Shown: one piece after another, positions 55,891 to 64,000 of the stretch
How the letters are laid out: every line of letters begins with the position of its first letter
Position numbering within the stretch: position 1 is the first letter of the stretch
Assembly (NCBI RefSeq): GCF_002005205.3
Contig: NZ_CP019702.2
Coordinates: 248,001-312,000 of the forward strand
Direction of reading: 5' to 3'
DNA: 64,000 bases
Origin: Rhizobium rhizogenes
Lineage (GTDB): Bacteria > Pseudomonadota > Alphaproteobacteria > Rhizobiales > Rhizobiaceae
Notes under the pieces: generated by a model
The model's database searches: none
What the model saw: only the letters and a program-made list of their open reading frames with translations
Told to the model about the DNA's origin: nothing
Position numbers and translations under genes: made by a program

Positions 55891-56490
55891 ATGGCTTTCC
55901 AGCTTCCCGATCTCCCCTATGCCCATGATGCGCTGGCCCACTCGGGCATGTCCGAGGAGACGCTGAAGTTTCATCACGATCTCCATCACAAGGCCTATGT
56001 CGATAACCTCAACAAGGCGATATCAGGTACCGAATGGGAGAAAAGCAGCCTCGAGGACATCGTCTGCGGCACCTATGAGAAGGGCGCGGTGGCGCAGTCC
56101 GGCATCTTCAACAATGCCTCCCAGCACTGGAACCACAATCTCTTCTGGGAGATCATGGGGCCGGGAAACCATGCCATCCCGAAGGCGCTGGAAGACGCGC
56201 TGACGCAATCCTTCGGTTCGGTATCGCTGTTCAAGCAGAACTTCGCCCTTGCCGGCGCCTCGCAGTTCGGCTCGGGCTGGGCGTGGCTGGTGGTGGATAC
56301 CGACGGCACGCTGAAGATCACCCGCACCGAAAACGGGGTCAATCCGCTCTGCTTCGGGCAGAAGGCGCTTCTTGGCTGCGATGTGTGGGAACACAGCTAT
56401 TACATCGATTTCCGCAACAAGCGTCCGGCCTATATCGAGAACTTCCTCGACAATCTGGTGAACTGGCAGGCAGTGGCCGCCCGCCTCTGA
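55891..56490 (+). CDS. sodB: iron superoxide dismutase
   Basis: The 199-residue enzyme begins MAFQLPDLPYAHDALAHSGM. The metal ligands are His in LKFHHDLHH, His in FNNASQHWNHNLFW, and Asp/His in DVWEHSYYIDF. The Gln in FNNASQ is the position used by iron enzymes, which favours Fe over Mn. It has no signal peptide, so it acts in the cytoplasm, converting superoxide to peroxide and oxygen. It is the first gene of a three-gene operon behind the SoxR-type promoter and likely corresponds to the sodBII type of Agrobacterium. Confidence 0.95.
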   Translation: MAFQLPDLPYAHDALAHSGMSEETLKFHHDLHHKAYVDNLNKAISGTEWEKSSLEDIVCGTYEKGAVAQSGIFNNASQHWNHNLFWEIMGPGNHAIPKALEDALTQSFGSVSLFKQNFALAGASQFGSGWAWLVVDTDGTLKITRTENGVNPLCFGQKALLGCDVWEHSYYIDFRNKRPAYIENFLDNLVNWQAVAARL

Positions 56491-56594
56491 TCTGAGCCCC
56501 ACCGATCCGGCCGGCCCCGCTGCCCCGGGCGACTGGCCGGATCAGGCGCAGCCGGACAGCCGCCGTCCGGCTGCAACTCCATTCGAGCATTGCC

Positions 56595-56930
56595 ATGCCC
56601 TATGTCGTCACCGAGAACTGCATCGCCTGCAAATATATGGACTGCGTGGAGGTCTGCCCGGTCGAATGTTTCTACGAAGGCGAGAACATGCTCGTCATCC
56701 ATCCCGACCAATGTATCGATTGCGGCATCTGCGAACGGGAATGTCCTGCGGCGGCAATCCGGCCGGATACCGAGGCCGGGCTGCATGTCTGGCTCGACCT
56801 CAACCGCCACTATTCCGGCATCTGGCCACGCGTGCATCAGAAAAGGACGCCGCCTGACAATGCCGACATCATGAATGGTGCCGCAGCCAAGTTTTCCATT
56901 TTTTCGAAGAACCCGGGAGCGGGCGGTTAG
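56595..56930 (+). CDS. fdxA: seven-iron ferredoxin
   Basis: The 111-residue ferredoxin has the [3Fe-4S][4Fe-4S] FdxA pattern: [14 protein letters not shown], then [12 protein letters not shown], with the C-terminal extension of about 50 residues usual for the proteobacterial protein. It carries electrons in the cytoplasm. It lies 104 bases after sodB and 11 before a flavin reductase-like gene, which may reduce it or use its electrons. Placement in a superoxide-responsive operon suggests repair or maintenance of redox-sensitive centres. Confidence 0.93.
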   Translation: MPYVVTENCIACKYMDCVEVCPVECFYEGENMLVIHPDQCIDCGICERECPAAAIRPDTEAGLHVWLDLNRHYSGIWPRVHQKRTPPDNADIMNGAAAKFSIFSKNPGAGG

Positions 56931-56941
56931 CCCGGCACTGC

Positions 56942-57514
56942 ATGTCTCATAATCTCAGGCTGATCGATGGCGGTGTCGTCAATCACGCGCATATCCCGCT
57001 GAAAGCCTCGGCCTCCCCGGCGATCTCACCGCGTGAATTCAAGGATGCGATGGCCGGCCTCGCCTTCACCGTGGCTTTGGCCGCCGCCGCCCATGCCGGA
57101 GAGCGGATCGGGCGAACGATCACCTCCTTCATGCCACTCAGCGCGGAGCCGCCGCTTCTGATGATCTCCATCGACGCCAGCAGCCGCATGGTCGATCTCA
57201 TCGCCGCAAGCCGGCGCTTCTCCGTTTCGGCGCTGGCCAGAGGGCAGGAAGAGGTTGCCGGCGTGTTTGCCGGAAAGGGCAACCTGCCGGACCGGTTTTC
57301 CGTTGGCGACTGGGATCTCTGGCCTTCGGGAAACCCGAGGCTTGCAGATACGCTGCTGTCCATGGATTGCGAACTCGTCGGCTCCATCGATGCCGCCGAC
57401 CATATCCTGTTCGTCGGGGCCATCATCGAAGCGGCGTCTGATCCGACGCGCAAAGCCCTGCTCTGGAGCGAACGCTCCTACACCGGCACGGGGGAACGCA
57501 GAGCCAACTCCTGA
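56942..57514 (+). CDS. flavin reductase-like domain protein
   Basis: The 190-residue protein has the flavin-reductase split-barrel pattern: FKDAMAGLAFTVALAAAAHA, RTITSFMPLSAEPPLLMISI, RRFSVSALARGQEEV and LLSMDCELVGSIDAADHILF. Members use NAD(P)H to reduce free FMN or FAD, or hold FMN as a tight cofactor. It ends the sodB-fdxA operon. A role in feeding electrons to the ferredoxin or to SoxR reduction is plausible but inferred. It converges on the AraC gene. Confidence 0.8.
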   Translation: MSHNLRLIDGGVVNHAHIPLKASASPAISPREFKDAMAGLAFTVALAAAAHAGERIGRTITSFMPLSAEPPLLMISIDASSRMVDLIAASRRFSVSALARGQEEVAGVFAGKGNLPDRFSVGDWDLWPSGNPRLADTLLSMDCELVGSIDAADHILFVGAIIEAASDPTRKALLWSERSYTGTGERRANS

Positions 57515-57545
57515 AGGGTTTCAGGCGTTGCCATGAGGGCAATAG

Positions 57546-58475
57546 CTAGAGAAAAGCCGTGGAATGGGGATGATCGTCATTGTTTGCCCGGGCAAAGCTT
57601 CCTGGAGCAACGCCCATTCTCCGGCGGAACGCGGTGCTGAATGCGCTGGCGGACTCATAGCCGATTTCATCGGCAATGCGGTCGAGCGATTTTACCCCGC
57701 GCAGGAGCGCATCTCTGGCAAGCGCCATCCGCCACCGGGCGAGATATTCGATCGGCGCGCAGCCCACCATTTCAACGAAGCGCGCGGAAAAGGCCGAACG
57801 CGACATGCCGGCGATTCCCGCCAGTTCCGCAACCGTCCAGCCCACACGAACATCTTCATGCATCGCCGATAATGCGCGGGCAAGGCCGGGTAAACGCATT
57901 GCCTTTACCAATCCCGCAGGAATTGCCGCATTGCCCGCTCCCGGCCTGCGCAGCGCTTCCACCAGAAGAACTTCCAGCATGCGCCGGATGATCAGTTCCT
58001 TGCCAGGATCCTCCCCGGCGCATTCCTCTGACAATAGCTCGATCAGCCGCGCCAGCCGCGATGCGCCTTTCTCCTCTGCCGGCACGTAGATCATTTCGGG
58101 CATCAGTGACAGCAGAAGTGAAGCATTGATGCGTTCGAACCTGAAGCTTCCGCCCAGCGCGACAAAATCGGGCGCACCCTCCTGTTCGCCATGACGGACA
58201 GCCCGATCCTGCGGTTCGACGGGGACGCACTCGACATCGGTCTCGCTACAAAGCGAAAAAGCGGGCGTTGTGGGCAGAAGCAGGAAATCTCCGCATGTCA
58301 ACCTGAGAGGAGCCCGGCCTTCCATCATCACCCATGCGGCACCGGCAAGGACGAGCGCGAAACCCGGCGCATCATGCGGACGATAGCGCACTCCCCATCT
58401 GCCCTTGCCGGAAATCGGCTTCGAGACGGCGGCGCTGGGTCGCAAAAGGTCGACGATATCGCTGAGAGGATCCAT
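57546..58475 (-). CDS. AraC-family transcriptional regulator with cupin domain
   Basis: From the ATG at 58475 the product is 309 residues; a longer frame to 58514 is possible. The N-terminal half is a cupin_6-type domain (GKGRWGVRYRPHDAPGFALV, CGDFLLLP). Two helix-turn-helix motifs follow at the C-terminus (WTVAELAGIAGMSRSAFSAR and SLDRIADEIGYESASAFSTA) with the closing FRRRMGVAPGSF. It is divergent from an SDR gene and probably controls it. Confidence 0.9.
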   Translation of the reverse strand: MDPLSDIVDLLRPSAAVSKPISGKGRWGVRYRPHDAPGFALVLAGAAWVMMEGRAPLRLTCGDFLLLPTTPAFSLCSETDVECVPVEPQDRAVRHGEQEGAPDFVALGGSFRFERINASLLLSLMPEMIYVPAEEKGASRLARLIELLSEECAGEDPGKELIIRRMLEVLLVEALRRPGAGNAAIPAGLVKAMRLPGLARALSAMHEDVRVGWTVAELAGIAGMSRSAFSARFVEMVGCAPIEYLARWRMALARDALLRGVKSLDRIADEIGYESASAFSTAFRRRMGVAPGSFARANNDDHPHSTAFL

Positions 58476-58568
58476 GTTTGGACGATCAATAACAAATAAT
58501 AGCCATTTGAGCATATATCATCCACGTCGGCCCGTCTATCTCCTGCACATCAACAACGGAGATTCACC

Positions 58569-59318
58569 ATGACCAACACCATCCTCATCACCGGCACGTC
58601 GTCGGGTTATGGCAAAGCGATTGCCGAACTGTTCCTGGCACGCGGCTGGAACGTCATCGCCACCATGCGGCGTCCAAGCGCTGCCCGCTTTGCTGATGAT
58701 ACCGGCCGGTTGCGCGTGTTGTCACTGGATGTGACAGACGAGGATAGCATTGCGGCAGTGATCGATGCCGCCGGCCCGATCGACGTCTTGGTGAATAATG
58801 CCGGCATCGGTATGGTCGGCGCCTTTGAGGCTACACCGATGTCGGCGGTGCGCACGATCTTCGACACCAACAGCTTCGGTGTGATGGCCATGACACAGGC
58901 CGTCATCCCGCAGATGAGAAAACGCCAGTCCGGCATGATCATCAACGTCACGTCCAGTGTTACGCTTGCTTCTTTCCCGCTTGCCGCCGCCTATACCGCC
59001 AGCAAGCAGGCCATTGAGGGATTTACCGGCTCGCTCACGCATGAACTGGCGCATTTCAACATTGGCGTGAAGCTGGTCGAGCCGGGTTATGCCCCGACAA
59101 CCGGCTTCACGAACAACGCCATTCTGCCGCTTGAGCAGCTGCTTCCCGAAGATTACATGGGCTTCGCAGGACCAATTCTCGAGACTTTCGCCCAACCAGC
59201 GTTGACCACCCATGAAAGTGATGTCGCCGAAGCGGTTTGGAGCGCGGTGCATGACACCTCGGGACAGCTCCACTTTCCAGCGGGCGCGGATGCCGTTGCT
59301 CTGGCCCGCAAACACTGA
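58569..59318 (+). CDS. short-chain dehydrogenase/reductase
   Basis: The 249-residue protein starts at MTNTILITGTSSGYGKAIAE, with the TGxxxGxG cofactor site. It has VNNAGIGMVGAF, a catalytic Ser in VTSSVTLASF and YTASKQAIEGF (Tyr-x3-Lys). The class often uses NADP on small ketones or aldehydes. GGAG lies upstream of the ATG. The AraC regulator divergent from it, across 93 bases, is the likely controller; the substrate is unknown. Confidence 0.9.
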   Translation: MTNTILITGTSSGYGKAIAELFLARGWNVIATMRRPSAARFADDTGRLRVLSLDVTDEDSIAAVIDAAGPIDVLVNNAGIGMVGAFEATPMSAVRTIFDTNSFGVMAMTQAVIPQMRKRQSGMIINVTSSVTLASFPLAAAYTASKQAIEGFTGSLTHELAHFNIGVKLVEPGYAPTTGFTNNAILPLEQLLPEDYMGFAGPILETFAQPALTTHESDVAEAVWSAVHDTSGQLHFPAGADAVALARKH

Positions 59319-59381
59319 GATTCAGAAAGCAGCAGGATGCCGAGTGTCTGAAGAGCACCCGGCCTCTGCTTTTCAGAAGAT

Positions 59382-60167
59382 TCACGCGGGCTCCGCCGGC
59401 AGTTTCTGCCTGATTTCCGGCCAGAGCCCTTCCGTCACCGCCATCAGCGCCGGCGTTGCGGCTGCGACCCAGGGGATACCGCTGCCGAGGCGCGTTCCGA
59501 TACGGACGTCCAAGCCCGCTTCCCTTGCGAGAACGACGCCGCCGGCGATATCCCACATGGTCGTCAGCTTCTGCAGATGGCCGTCGAAGATACCGCGCGC
59601 GGCAAAGGCAAGGCCGATCGATGTCGTGCGGATGGATTCCACCACCCAGCCCGCATGCCGAAGCCCGACGGTAAGAGCCGCCACCTCTTCCGCATCGGCA
59701 GCGGCGCTGTCGCCAAGCGACATGACCTGCACACCCTCGAAGGGCACATGGCGGGCAAGCGGCTTGCCGTTCAGCATCAGCCCGGTTCCATCCGCCGCCG
59801 CATAAATGTCCTTGAAAACCGGCATGGCGACGACGCCGAGTTCCGGCCGGCCGTTGCGCACGAAGCCGAGGGAGATGCCCCAGAGCGGCGAACCGCGCAG
59901 GAAATTGGCGGTGCCGTCGATGGGATCGATGATCCAATAGGCGTCATCGGCAACGCCGCCCATTTCTTCCCCCAGCACCGTTTCTCCGGGAAAAGCGGCC
60001 GCCAGACGGTCGCGCACCAGCTTTTCGACTGTGGTATCGGCTTCCGAGACGAAATCCTGAAAACCCTTCGTCCGGGTGGCGATGGCGTCGCGGGCCTCGA
60101 AAAAGCGAAGGGCAAGGCCCATCGCTTCCTCGATGATGGCGACGGCGCGGTCGAGACGCTCGTTCAT
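59382..60167 (-). CDS. inositol monophosphatase-family phosphatase
   Basis: The 261-residue protein (start ATG 60167, overlapping the previous stop by ATGA; a GTG at 60176 is the alternative) has the family metal site: GEEMGG near 68, IDPIDGTANFLRG near 87-99 and WDIAGGVVLAREAG near 210. All acidic ligands look intact. The family removes phosphate from inositol-1-phosphate and other sugar phosphates. Directly upstream is a glycerophosphodiesterase gene, and the pair closes an ABC importer operon. In the agrocinopine operon the same two families, AccF and AccG, open and dephosphorylate the imported sugar phosphodiester. Confidence 0.9.
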   Translation of the reverse strand: MNERLDRAVAIIEEAMGLALRFFEARDAIATRTKGFQDFVSEADTTVEKLVRDRLAAAFPGETVLGEEMGGVADDAYWIIDPIDGTANFLRGSPLWGISLGFVRNGRPELGVVAMPVFKDIYAAADGTGLMLNGKPLARHVPFEGVQVMSLGDSAAADAEEVAALTVGLRHAGWVVESIRTTSIGLAFAARGIFDGHLQKLTTMWDIAGGVVLAREAGLDVRIGTRLGSGIPWVAAATPALMAVTEGLWPEIRQKLPAEPA

Positions 60168-61060
60168 CGTGTCCACGCCCTGCCCGTCTCGCCGGCGCCC
60201 GCCTTCAGCCAGTTGGTGAAGGCTTCGACTTCATCGGTCTGGATCGCGCCGACGCCCGCCCCGGCGAGAGCACCCCAGACGGCTTCGGGATTTGAAAGCG
60301 CCCGCGTATCGTTGAAATCAAGGCAATGGGAAACGTCGAGCGAGTTGATCCAGAGGCGGATATTCTGGCGCTCCATCTCGGCACGGCCCTCGGCCAGATC
60401 GGCGATATCGGTGAATTTCACCTCGATCATCGGCGCCTTCAAGGCTTCGATCCGGCGCAGGTCCTCGGCAAACCTGCCCTTTCGCACCGGGAACATCGGC
60501 ATATGCGGGATTTTGCCGAACCAGCCGGTTTCCAGCACTTCGAAATGGCCGGCCTCAGGATCGATATCGGTTTTCACCAGCACCTGATCCTCGACGCCAA
60601 GCCGCAGCACGGTTTCCATGACCTGTGGCAGATCGCGGGTGAATTTGGTGTCGATATTGACGGTGATCCTGCCGCGCGCCTCTTCCAGCAATTCCTCCAG
60701 CGTCGGCACGCATTCATCGGTCACGCCAGCCGCATCGCCGCCCGCACCGGCCTTCAATTTCGCTGCGCGGACCACCTCGAAAGGCAGCGCGCTCACGGTC
60801 CCCTTGCCCGTCGTGGTGCGGTCGAGCGTTTCGTCATGAATGACGACCAGCCGGCCATCGGCCGTCGCCTGCGTGTCGATCTCGATCATCTCGACGCCGG
60901 CGGCAACTGCGGCGCGGACGGAGGCGAGCGAGTTTTCGGCGGTGGCGGTCCAGAATCCGCGATGGGCGATGGTGAGGATGGCCGGATTGTCGCGTGAGCA
61001 GAGCGCAAGCACATTGCAGGCGGTGGAGGTCTTTCGGGAGGTGGCAAGGGTCTGGTGCAT
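60164..61060 (-). CDS. glycerophosphodiester phosphodiesterase
   Basis: From the ATG at 61060 the product is 298 residues with no signal peptide. It has the GDPD core: TIAHRGFWTATAENSLAS (catalytic His-Arg and Glu), EMIEIDTQATADGRLVVIHD with the E-x-D pair and second His, LDRTTTGKG, and ITVNIDTKF. It would hydrolyse an imported phosphodiester to an alcohol and a sugar or glycerol phosphate. Upstream on the same strand are two permeases and an ATPase, downstream the phosphatase, so it acts on what the transporter brings in. Confidence 0.9.
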   Translation of the reverse strand: MHQTLATSRKTSTACNVLALCSRDNPAILTIAHRGFWTATAENSLASVRAAVAAGVEMIEIDTQATADGRLVVIHDETLDRTTTGKGTVSALPFEVVRAAKLKAGAGGDAAGVTDECVPTLEELLEEARGRITVNIDTKFTRDLPQVMETVLRLGVEDQVLVKTDIDPEAGHFEVLETGWFGKIPHMPMFPVRKGRFAEDLRRIEALKAPMIEVKFTDIADLAEGRAEMERQNIRLWINSLDVSHCLDFNDTRALSNPEAVWGALAGAGVGAIQTDEVEAFTNWLKAGAGETGRAWTR

Positions 61061-61107
61061 GATTTTCACTTTCGGACGTTGCAATTACCGGGGTTTGAGC
61101 GCCCGGA

Positions 61108-61974
61108 TCAGATTTTCCCCATGCCCGCCGCCATCAGATCGTCGCGCAGGATGCGGCCGGCGATGATGAAGACGATGAGTGCGGGAAGAAGCAGGATGAA
61201 GGAGACGATGGAGGCGAGCGGCAGCTGCATCGAATAGGGATCGAGATACATGTAGAGCTTGATCGGCAGCGTCTCGACAACAGGCGCCCCGACGATGAAG
61301 GACTTGTCGAATTCCTCGAAGCTGCCGATGAAGGACATCAGCCCGCCAGCGAGAAGGCCGGGCACCGCCAGCGGCAATATGATGTGCAGGACGATGCCGA
61401 TTGTTCCCGCGCCAAGCGAGCGGGCGGCATGGATGAGATCGTCTGGAATGGTTTCCAGCGCCGCCGTCATCAGCCGGATCATCAGCGGCAGGGTGCCGAC
61501 GATCTGCACGAGAATGACCCCCGTTACCGAATAGGCAAGGCCGAAGAGAAGAAACACCTGCCCGATGCCGACGGCGACGACCAGCCCCGGAATGATGATC
61601 GGCGCCAGAATGAAAATCTCCACCAGCCGTTTCAGCCGGAAGGGAAAACGCGCCATGGCCCAGGCCGTGGGTAACGCGATGGCCGCCGTCAGGAAGGTGA
61701 CGACGATGGCGATGAGGATACTGTTGATCGCGGCGCGGATAAGGCTTGCATCGCCGAGAATGCCCGCCCAGCGCGCCGTGGTGTAATGCTCCGGCACGAC
61801 AAGCGGCGGCGACCAGCCGTCTGCGATGCTCCAGAGGAACATGAGAGCCAGCGGCACGGCGATGGCGAGCGTCAGCGCGCCATAAAGCCCGATGGAGACG
61901 AAAATCCTGTCCTCCGGCGTAAAGGCACGGCGGCGGGGAGTGATTGTAGGTTCAATGGTGATAGCGCTCATCAT
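61108..61974 (-). CDS. ABC transporter permease, PotC-like
   Basis: At 288 residues, with a hydrophilic N-terminus of about 25 and six helices, this is a BPD_transp_1 permease. It has the EAA loop in HAARSLGAGTIGIVLHIILP and GLLAGGLMSFIGSFEEFDKS, near the PotC/iron(III)/phosphonate type. It overlaps the upstream permease gene by four bases and pairs with it to make the channel. Confidence 0.92.
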   Translation of the reverse strand: MMSAITIEPTITPRRRAFTPEDRIFVSIGLYGALTLAIAVPLALMFLWSIADGWSPPLVVPEHYTTARWAGILGDASLIRAAINSILIAIVVTFLTAAIALPTAWAMARFPFRLKRLVEIFILAPIIIPGLVVAVGIGQVFLLFGLAYSVTGVILVQIVGTLPLMIRLMTAALETIPDDLIHAARSLGAGTIGIVLHIILPLAVPGLLAGGLMSFIGSFEEFDKSFIVGAPVVETLPIKLYMYLDPYSMQLPLASIVSFILLLPALIVFIIAGRILRDDLMAAGMGKI

Positions 61975-62828
61975 GCGTCTCCGCGGGTTTGGCTGGGGCC
62001 GATGCGGGATGTCAGCGAATAATAGAGAATGAGGACGGAGACCGCGAAGAGGCTCAGCACCATGCCCATGGCATAGACCTGATTAAAACGGCCCTGATTG
62101 AACTCCTGGATCATCAGCACCGAAAGCGGCCGGGCCGTCGGCGGGCCGACGATATCGGGAATGGCATAGGAGCCCATGGAGCCGATGAAGGTCAGAAGAA
62201 TGGCGGCGGTGATGCCGGGCATGGCGAGCGGCACTTCCACGAAGAAAAATGTCTTCAGCCGCGACGCTCCAAGCGTGCGCGAGGCATAACGTATATCCTC
62301 GGGAATGGCCGCAAAGGCGCTGGTGATGATCAGCGTCATAAAGGGTATCTGTTTCCAGACGCTGGCGAGAATGACGCCGATGCCCCAGTCATCGCGCACG
62401 AGCTTGGGCAGTTCCAGCCCGAGCGGCGCGACCAGCCGGTCGAGGAACCCGCCCCTTTCGAAAACGACGATCACCATCAGGCCGACGATGATGCCCGGCA
62501 CCGCCATCGGCAGCTTGTAAAGGCCGCTGAACAGTTTTCGACCGAGAAAGCTCTTGCGGATCAGAAGCGCCAGCGGCACCGAGGCCGCAAGCGAGACGAT
62601 GACAGGCATGACGCCGTAATAGATGGAGGTCGTAAGCCCCCGGATCATTGACGCGCGGGTGAAAATCCGCTGGTAGAACATCAGCGTGAAGCCGCCATCC
62701 TCCTGCCTGAAACTACCGATCAGCGCCGACAGCAGCGGCCCGCCGAAGAAGACCAGAAGATACCCGACACCCGGCAAAAGCAGGAATAGAAGCTGGGCGC
62801 GCCTGTTTCGAAGGAGCCCGGCCATCAT
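61971..62828 (-). CDS. ABC transporter permease, PotB-like
   Basis: The 285-residue permease has a first helix LLFLLLPGVGYLLVFFGGPLL and the EAA loop YASRTLGASRLKTFFFVEVP followed by AAILLTFIGSMGSYAIPDIVG. It is of the PotB type seen in spermidine/putrescine, iron and 2-aminoethylphosphonate importers. It overlaps the ATPase gene upstream and the second permease downstream by four bases each. Confidence 0.92.
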   Translation of the reverse strand: MMAGLLRNRRAQLLFLLLPGVGYLLVFFGGPLLSALIGSFRQEDGGFTLMFYQRIFTRASMIRGLTTSIYYGVMPVIVSLAASVPLALLIRKSFLGRKLFSGLYKLPMAVPGIIVGLMVIVVFERGGFLDRLVAPLGLELPKLVRDDWGIGVILASVWKQIPFMTLIITSAFAAIPEDIRYASRTLGASRLKTFFFVEVPLAMPGITAAILLTFIGSMGSYAIPDIVGPPTARPLSVLMIQEFNQGRFNQVYAMGMVLSLFAVSVLILYYSLTSRIGPSQTRGDA

Positions 62829-63865
62829 GCCGCCTCCCCCGCCATCCTGTCATCGAGAAGATGGACCGAACCGGGAAATTGCAGGGCGACCCTTTGCCCG
62901 GCATCGATCAGAGTTTCCGCACCGGACTGGCTGATCCGGATCTGGCGGCCGCCGATCTCGACCGTATAGAGCGCATTGGCGCCCATGAAAGAAACGGCGG
63001 AAACCGTGCCCTCACCGGCCTGATCGGCGCGGATGTGGATATTTTCCGGACGAACGGAAATCTGGACGTTGCCGGCGGCAACCCGGTCAAGCGTCACGGA
63101 CTGCCCCCAGGGCAATTGCGCCTGCTGGCCTTCAGCGGATACGGGCAGCAGATTGGTCTGGCCGAGAAAGCCGGCGGTAAAGGCGTGTTTCGGCGCGCGG
63201 TAAAGCTCGAGCGGCGTGCCGATCTCGACCACCCGGCCGGCATTCATGACGACGATCCGGTCCGACATCGCCATCGCCTCGGCCTGATCATGCGTCACGT
63301 AAAGGCTGGTGGCGCCGATACGACGGTGAAGCTCGGTCAGCTCATGGCGCAGCGTATCACGGAGTTTGGCATCGAGATTGGAAAGCGGCTCGTCGAACAG
63401 AAGCAGGCTCGGCTGCATGACAATGGCCCGCGCCAGCGCCACACGCTGCTGCTGGCCGCCGGACAATTGCCGGGGCATGCGATCCACCAGCCCGGTGAGA
63501 TTGCAAATCTCCAGCGCATGGGCGATGCGCCGCGCCCGCTCGTCCTTCGCGACCTTCTTCATCTTCAGCCCGAAGCCGAGATTTTTGGCGACCGACATAT
63601 GCGGGAAAAGCGCATAGGACTGGAACACCATGGCGATGTCGCGCGCCTCCGGCGGCGCCTGATCGATGCGTTTGCCACCAAGGTGGATTTCACCGCCCGA
63701 AGGCTGGCTGATACCGGTGAGGATGCGCAAAAGCGTGGACTTGCCACAACCGGAAGGGCCGAGAATAGTGACGAATTCGCCCCGCTCCACGGTGATCGAC
63801 ACGGGATGAAGCGCCCGGCTTGCGCCGTAATCCTTGCTGATATTGCTGATCTCGAGTTCACTCAT
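62825..63865 (-). CDS. ABC transporter ATPase, PotA/UgpC-like
   Basis: The 346-residue ATPase has Walker A GPSGCGKSTLLRILTG, Q-loop MVFQSYALFPHMSV, signature LSGGQQQRVALARAI, Walker B LLLFDEPLSNLD and YVTHDQAEAM. A C-terminal TOBE_2 domain (VSVRPENIHI-like region near 275) makes it a full-length PotA/MalK-type subunit. It follows the binding-protein gene after an 83-base gap containing a stem-loop. Confidence 0.92.
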   Translation of the reverse strand: MSELEISNISKDYGASRALHPVSITVERGEFVTILGPSGCGKSTLLRILTGISQPSGGEIHLGGKRIDQAPPEARDIAMVFQSYALFPHMSVAKNLGFGLKMKKVAKDERARRIAHALEICNLTGLVDRMPRQLSGGQQQRVALARAIVMQPSLLLFDEPLSNLDAKLRDTLRHELTELHRRIGATSLYVTHDQAEAMAMSDRIVVMNAGRVVEIGTPLELYRAPKHAFTAGFLGQTNLLPVSAEGQQAQLPWGQSVTLDRVAAGNVQISVRPENIHIRADQAGEGTVSAVSFMGANALYTVEIGGRQIRISQSGAETLIDAGQRVALQFPGSVHLLDDRMAGEAA

Positions 63866-63899
63866 GGCGAGCCTCCCTCATATTTTTGACCAAGGCTAT

Positions 63900-63934
63900 C
63901 CGGACCGTGCAGCCACTTGCGGCACACGATCCGG
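63900..63934 (-). other. intercistronic stem-loop between binding protein and ATPase genes
   Basis: CCGGACCGTG (63900-63909) pairs with CACGATCCGG (63925-63934), nine of ten bases, with a 15-base loop. There is no T-run. Such hairpins in ABC operons often protect the binding-protein message and lower readthrough to the next genes. Confidence 0.5.
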
Positions 63935-63948
63935 CAATCCTTGTCGCG

Positions 63949-64000
63949 TTACTGGTTGAGGACTTTTTCATCGAGCGCTTCGGCAAGCGCTGTCGACATG
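63949..64000 (-). CDS. C-terminal end of the ABC solute-binding protein (partial)
   Basis: A minus-strand frame enters from the right edge and ends MSTALAEALDEKVLNQ at a TAA (63949-63951). Only 17 codons are visible. Position directly before the ATPase gene on the same strand is the usual place of the binding-protein gene, but no family motif is in view, so the assignment rests on context. Confidence 0.5.
   Translation of the reverse strand, partial: MSTALAEALDEKVLNQ

Overview
The window looks like about 64 kb from a Rhizobiaceae genome, most likely Agrobacterium and possibly its second chromosome. This rests on the high GC and codon use, a PHO box in front of an orfA-pit pair, RirA-type IRO boxes (TGA-N9-TCA) between siderophore genes, a SoxR-type promoter in front of an iron superoxide dismutase, and a density of ABC importers typical of the family. 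I read it from sequence alone, so the taxon is an inference. I saw no rRNA, tRNA, CRISPR array, insertion sequence or prophage gene.

Layout. 1-1.3 kb: end of a ferredoxin reductase and a TIM-barrel isomerase. 1.3-8.8 kb: lipoprotein, histidine kinase and response regulator on the minus strand, divergent from an RND efflux adaptor-permease pair. 8.9-11.4 kb: small membrane ORF, NUDIX protein, and the PHO-box-controlled phosphate transporter pair (DUF47 protein plus Pit). 11.4-15.1 kb: MHYT-PAS-GGDEF-EAL cyclic-di-GMP protein and a membrane protein. 15.4-22.5 kb: a divergon with a family 5 solute-binding protein, a mannonate dehydratase-like enzyme and a GntR/FadR regulator on one strand, and a short coupled ORF plus a peptide/nickel-type ABC transporter on the other. 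22.8-27.2 kb: isolated low-GC glycosyltransferase, secreted hydrolase, UvrD-type helicase. 27.2-33.6 kb: TonB receptor and divergent ferric-siderophore ABC operon, each preceded by a near-identical IRO box. 33.6-34.6 kb: RpiR regulator. 34.7-45.4 kb: surface-polysaccharide region with rfbCBDA (dTDP-L-rhamnose), a GT2 transferase, an epimerase, a 1016-residue methyltransferase-GT2-GT4 fusion and an MsbA-like exporter. 45.5-52.3 kb: IclR-controlled uptake and catabolic operon of unknown substrate. 52.4-55.6 kb: LysR regulator with divergent aldo/keto reductase, then a BASS-family transporter. 55.8-57.5 kb: SoxR-type promoter, sodB, fdxA and a flavin reductase-like gene. 57.5-59.3 kb: AraC regulator and SDR. 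59.4-64 kb: an ABC importer operon ending in a glycerophosphodiesterase and an inositol-monophosphatase-like phosphatase, an enzyme pair also found in the agrocinopine (acc) catabolic operon.

Themes. Many units are divergently arranged regulator/target pairs, and several carry operators that can be read directly: PHO box, two IRO boxes, SoxR box, an IclR-type palindrome and a repeated TCATATGAC motif for the GntR regulator. The most notable items are the phosphodiesterase/phosphatase importer operon, the trifunctional glycosylation protein, the unassigned IclR operon and the 36-codon ORF coupled to the peptide-type permease. None is proven to be a new system.
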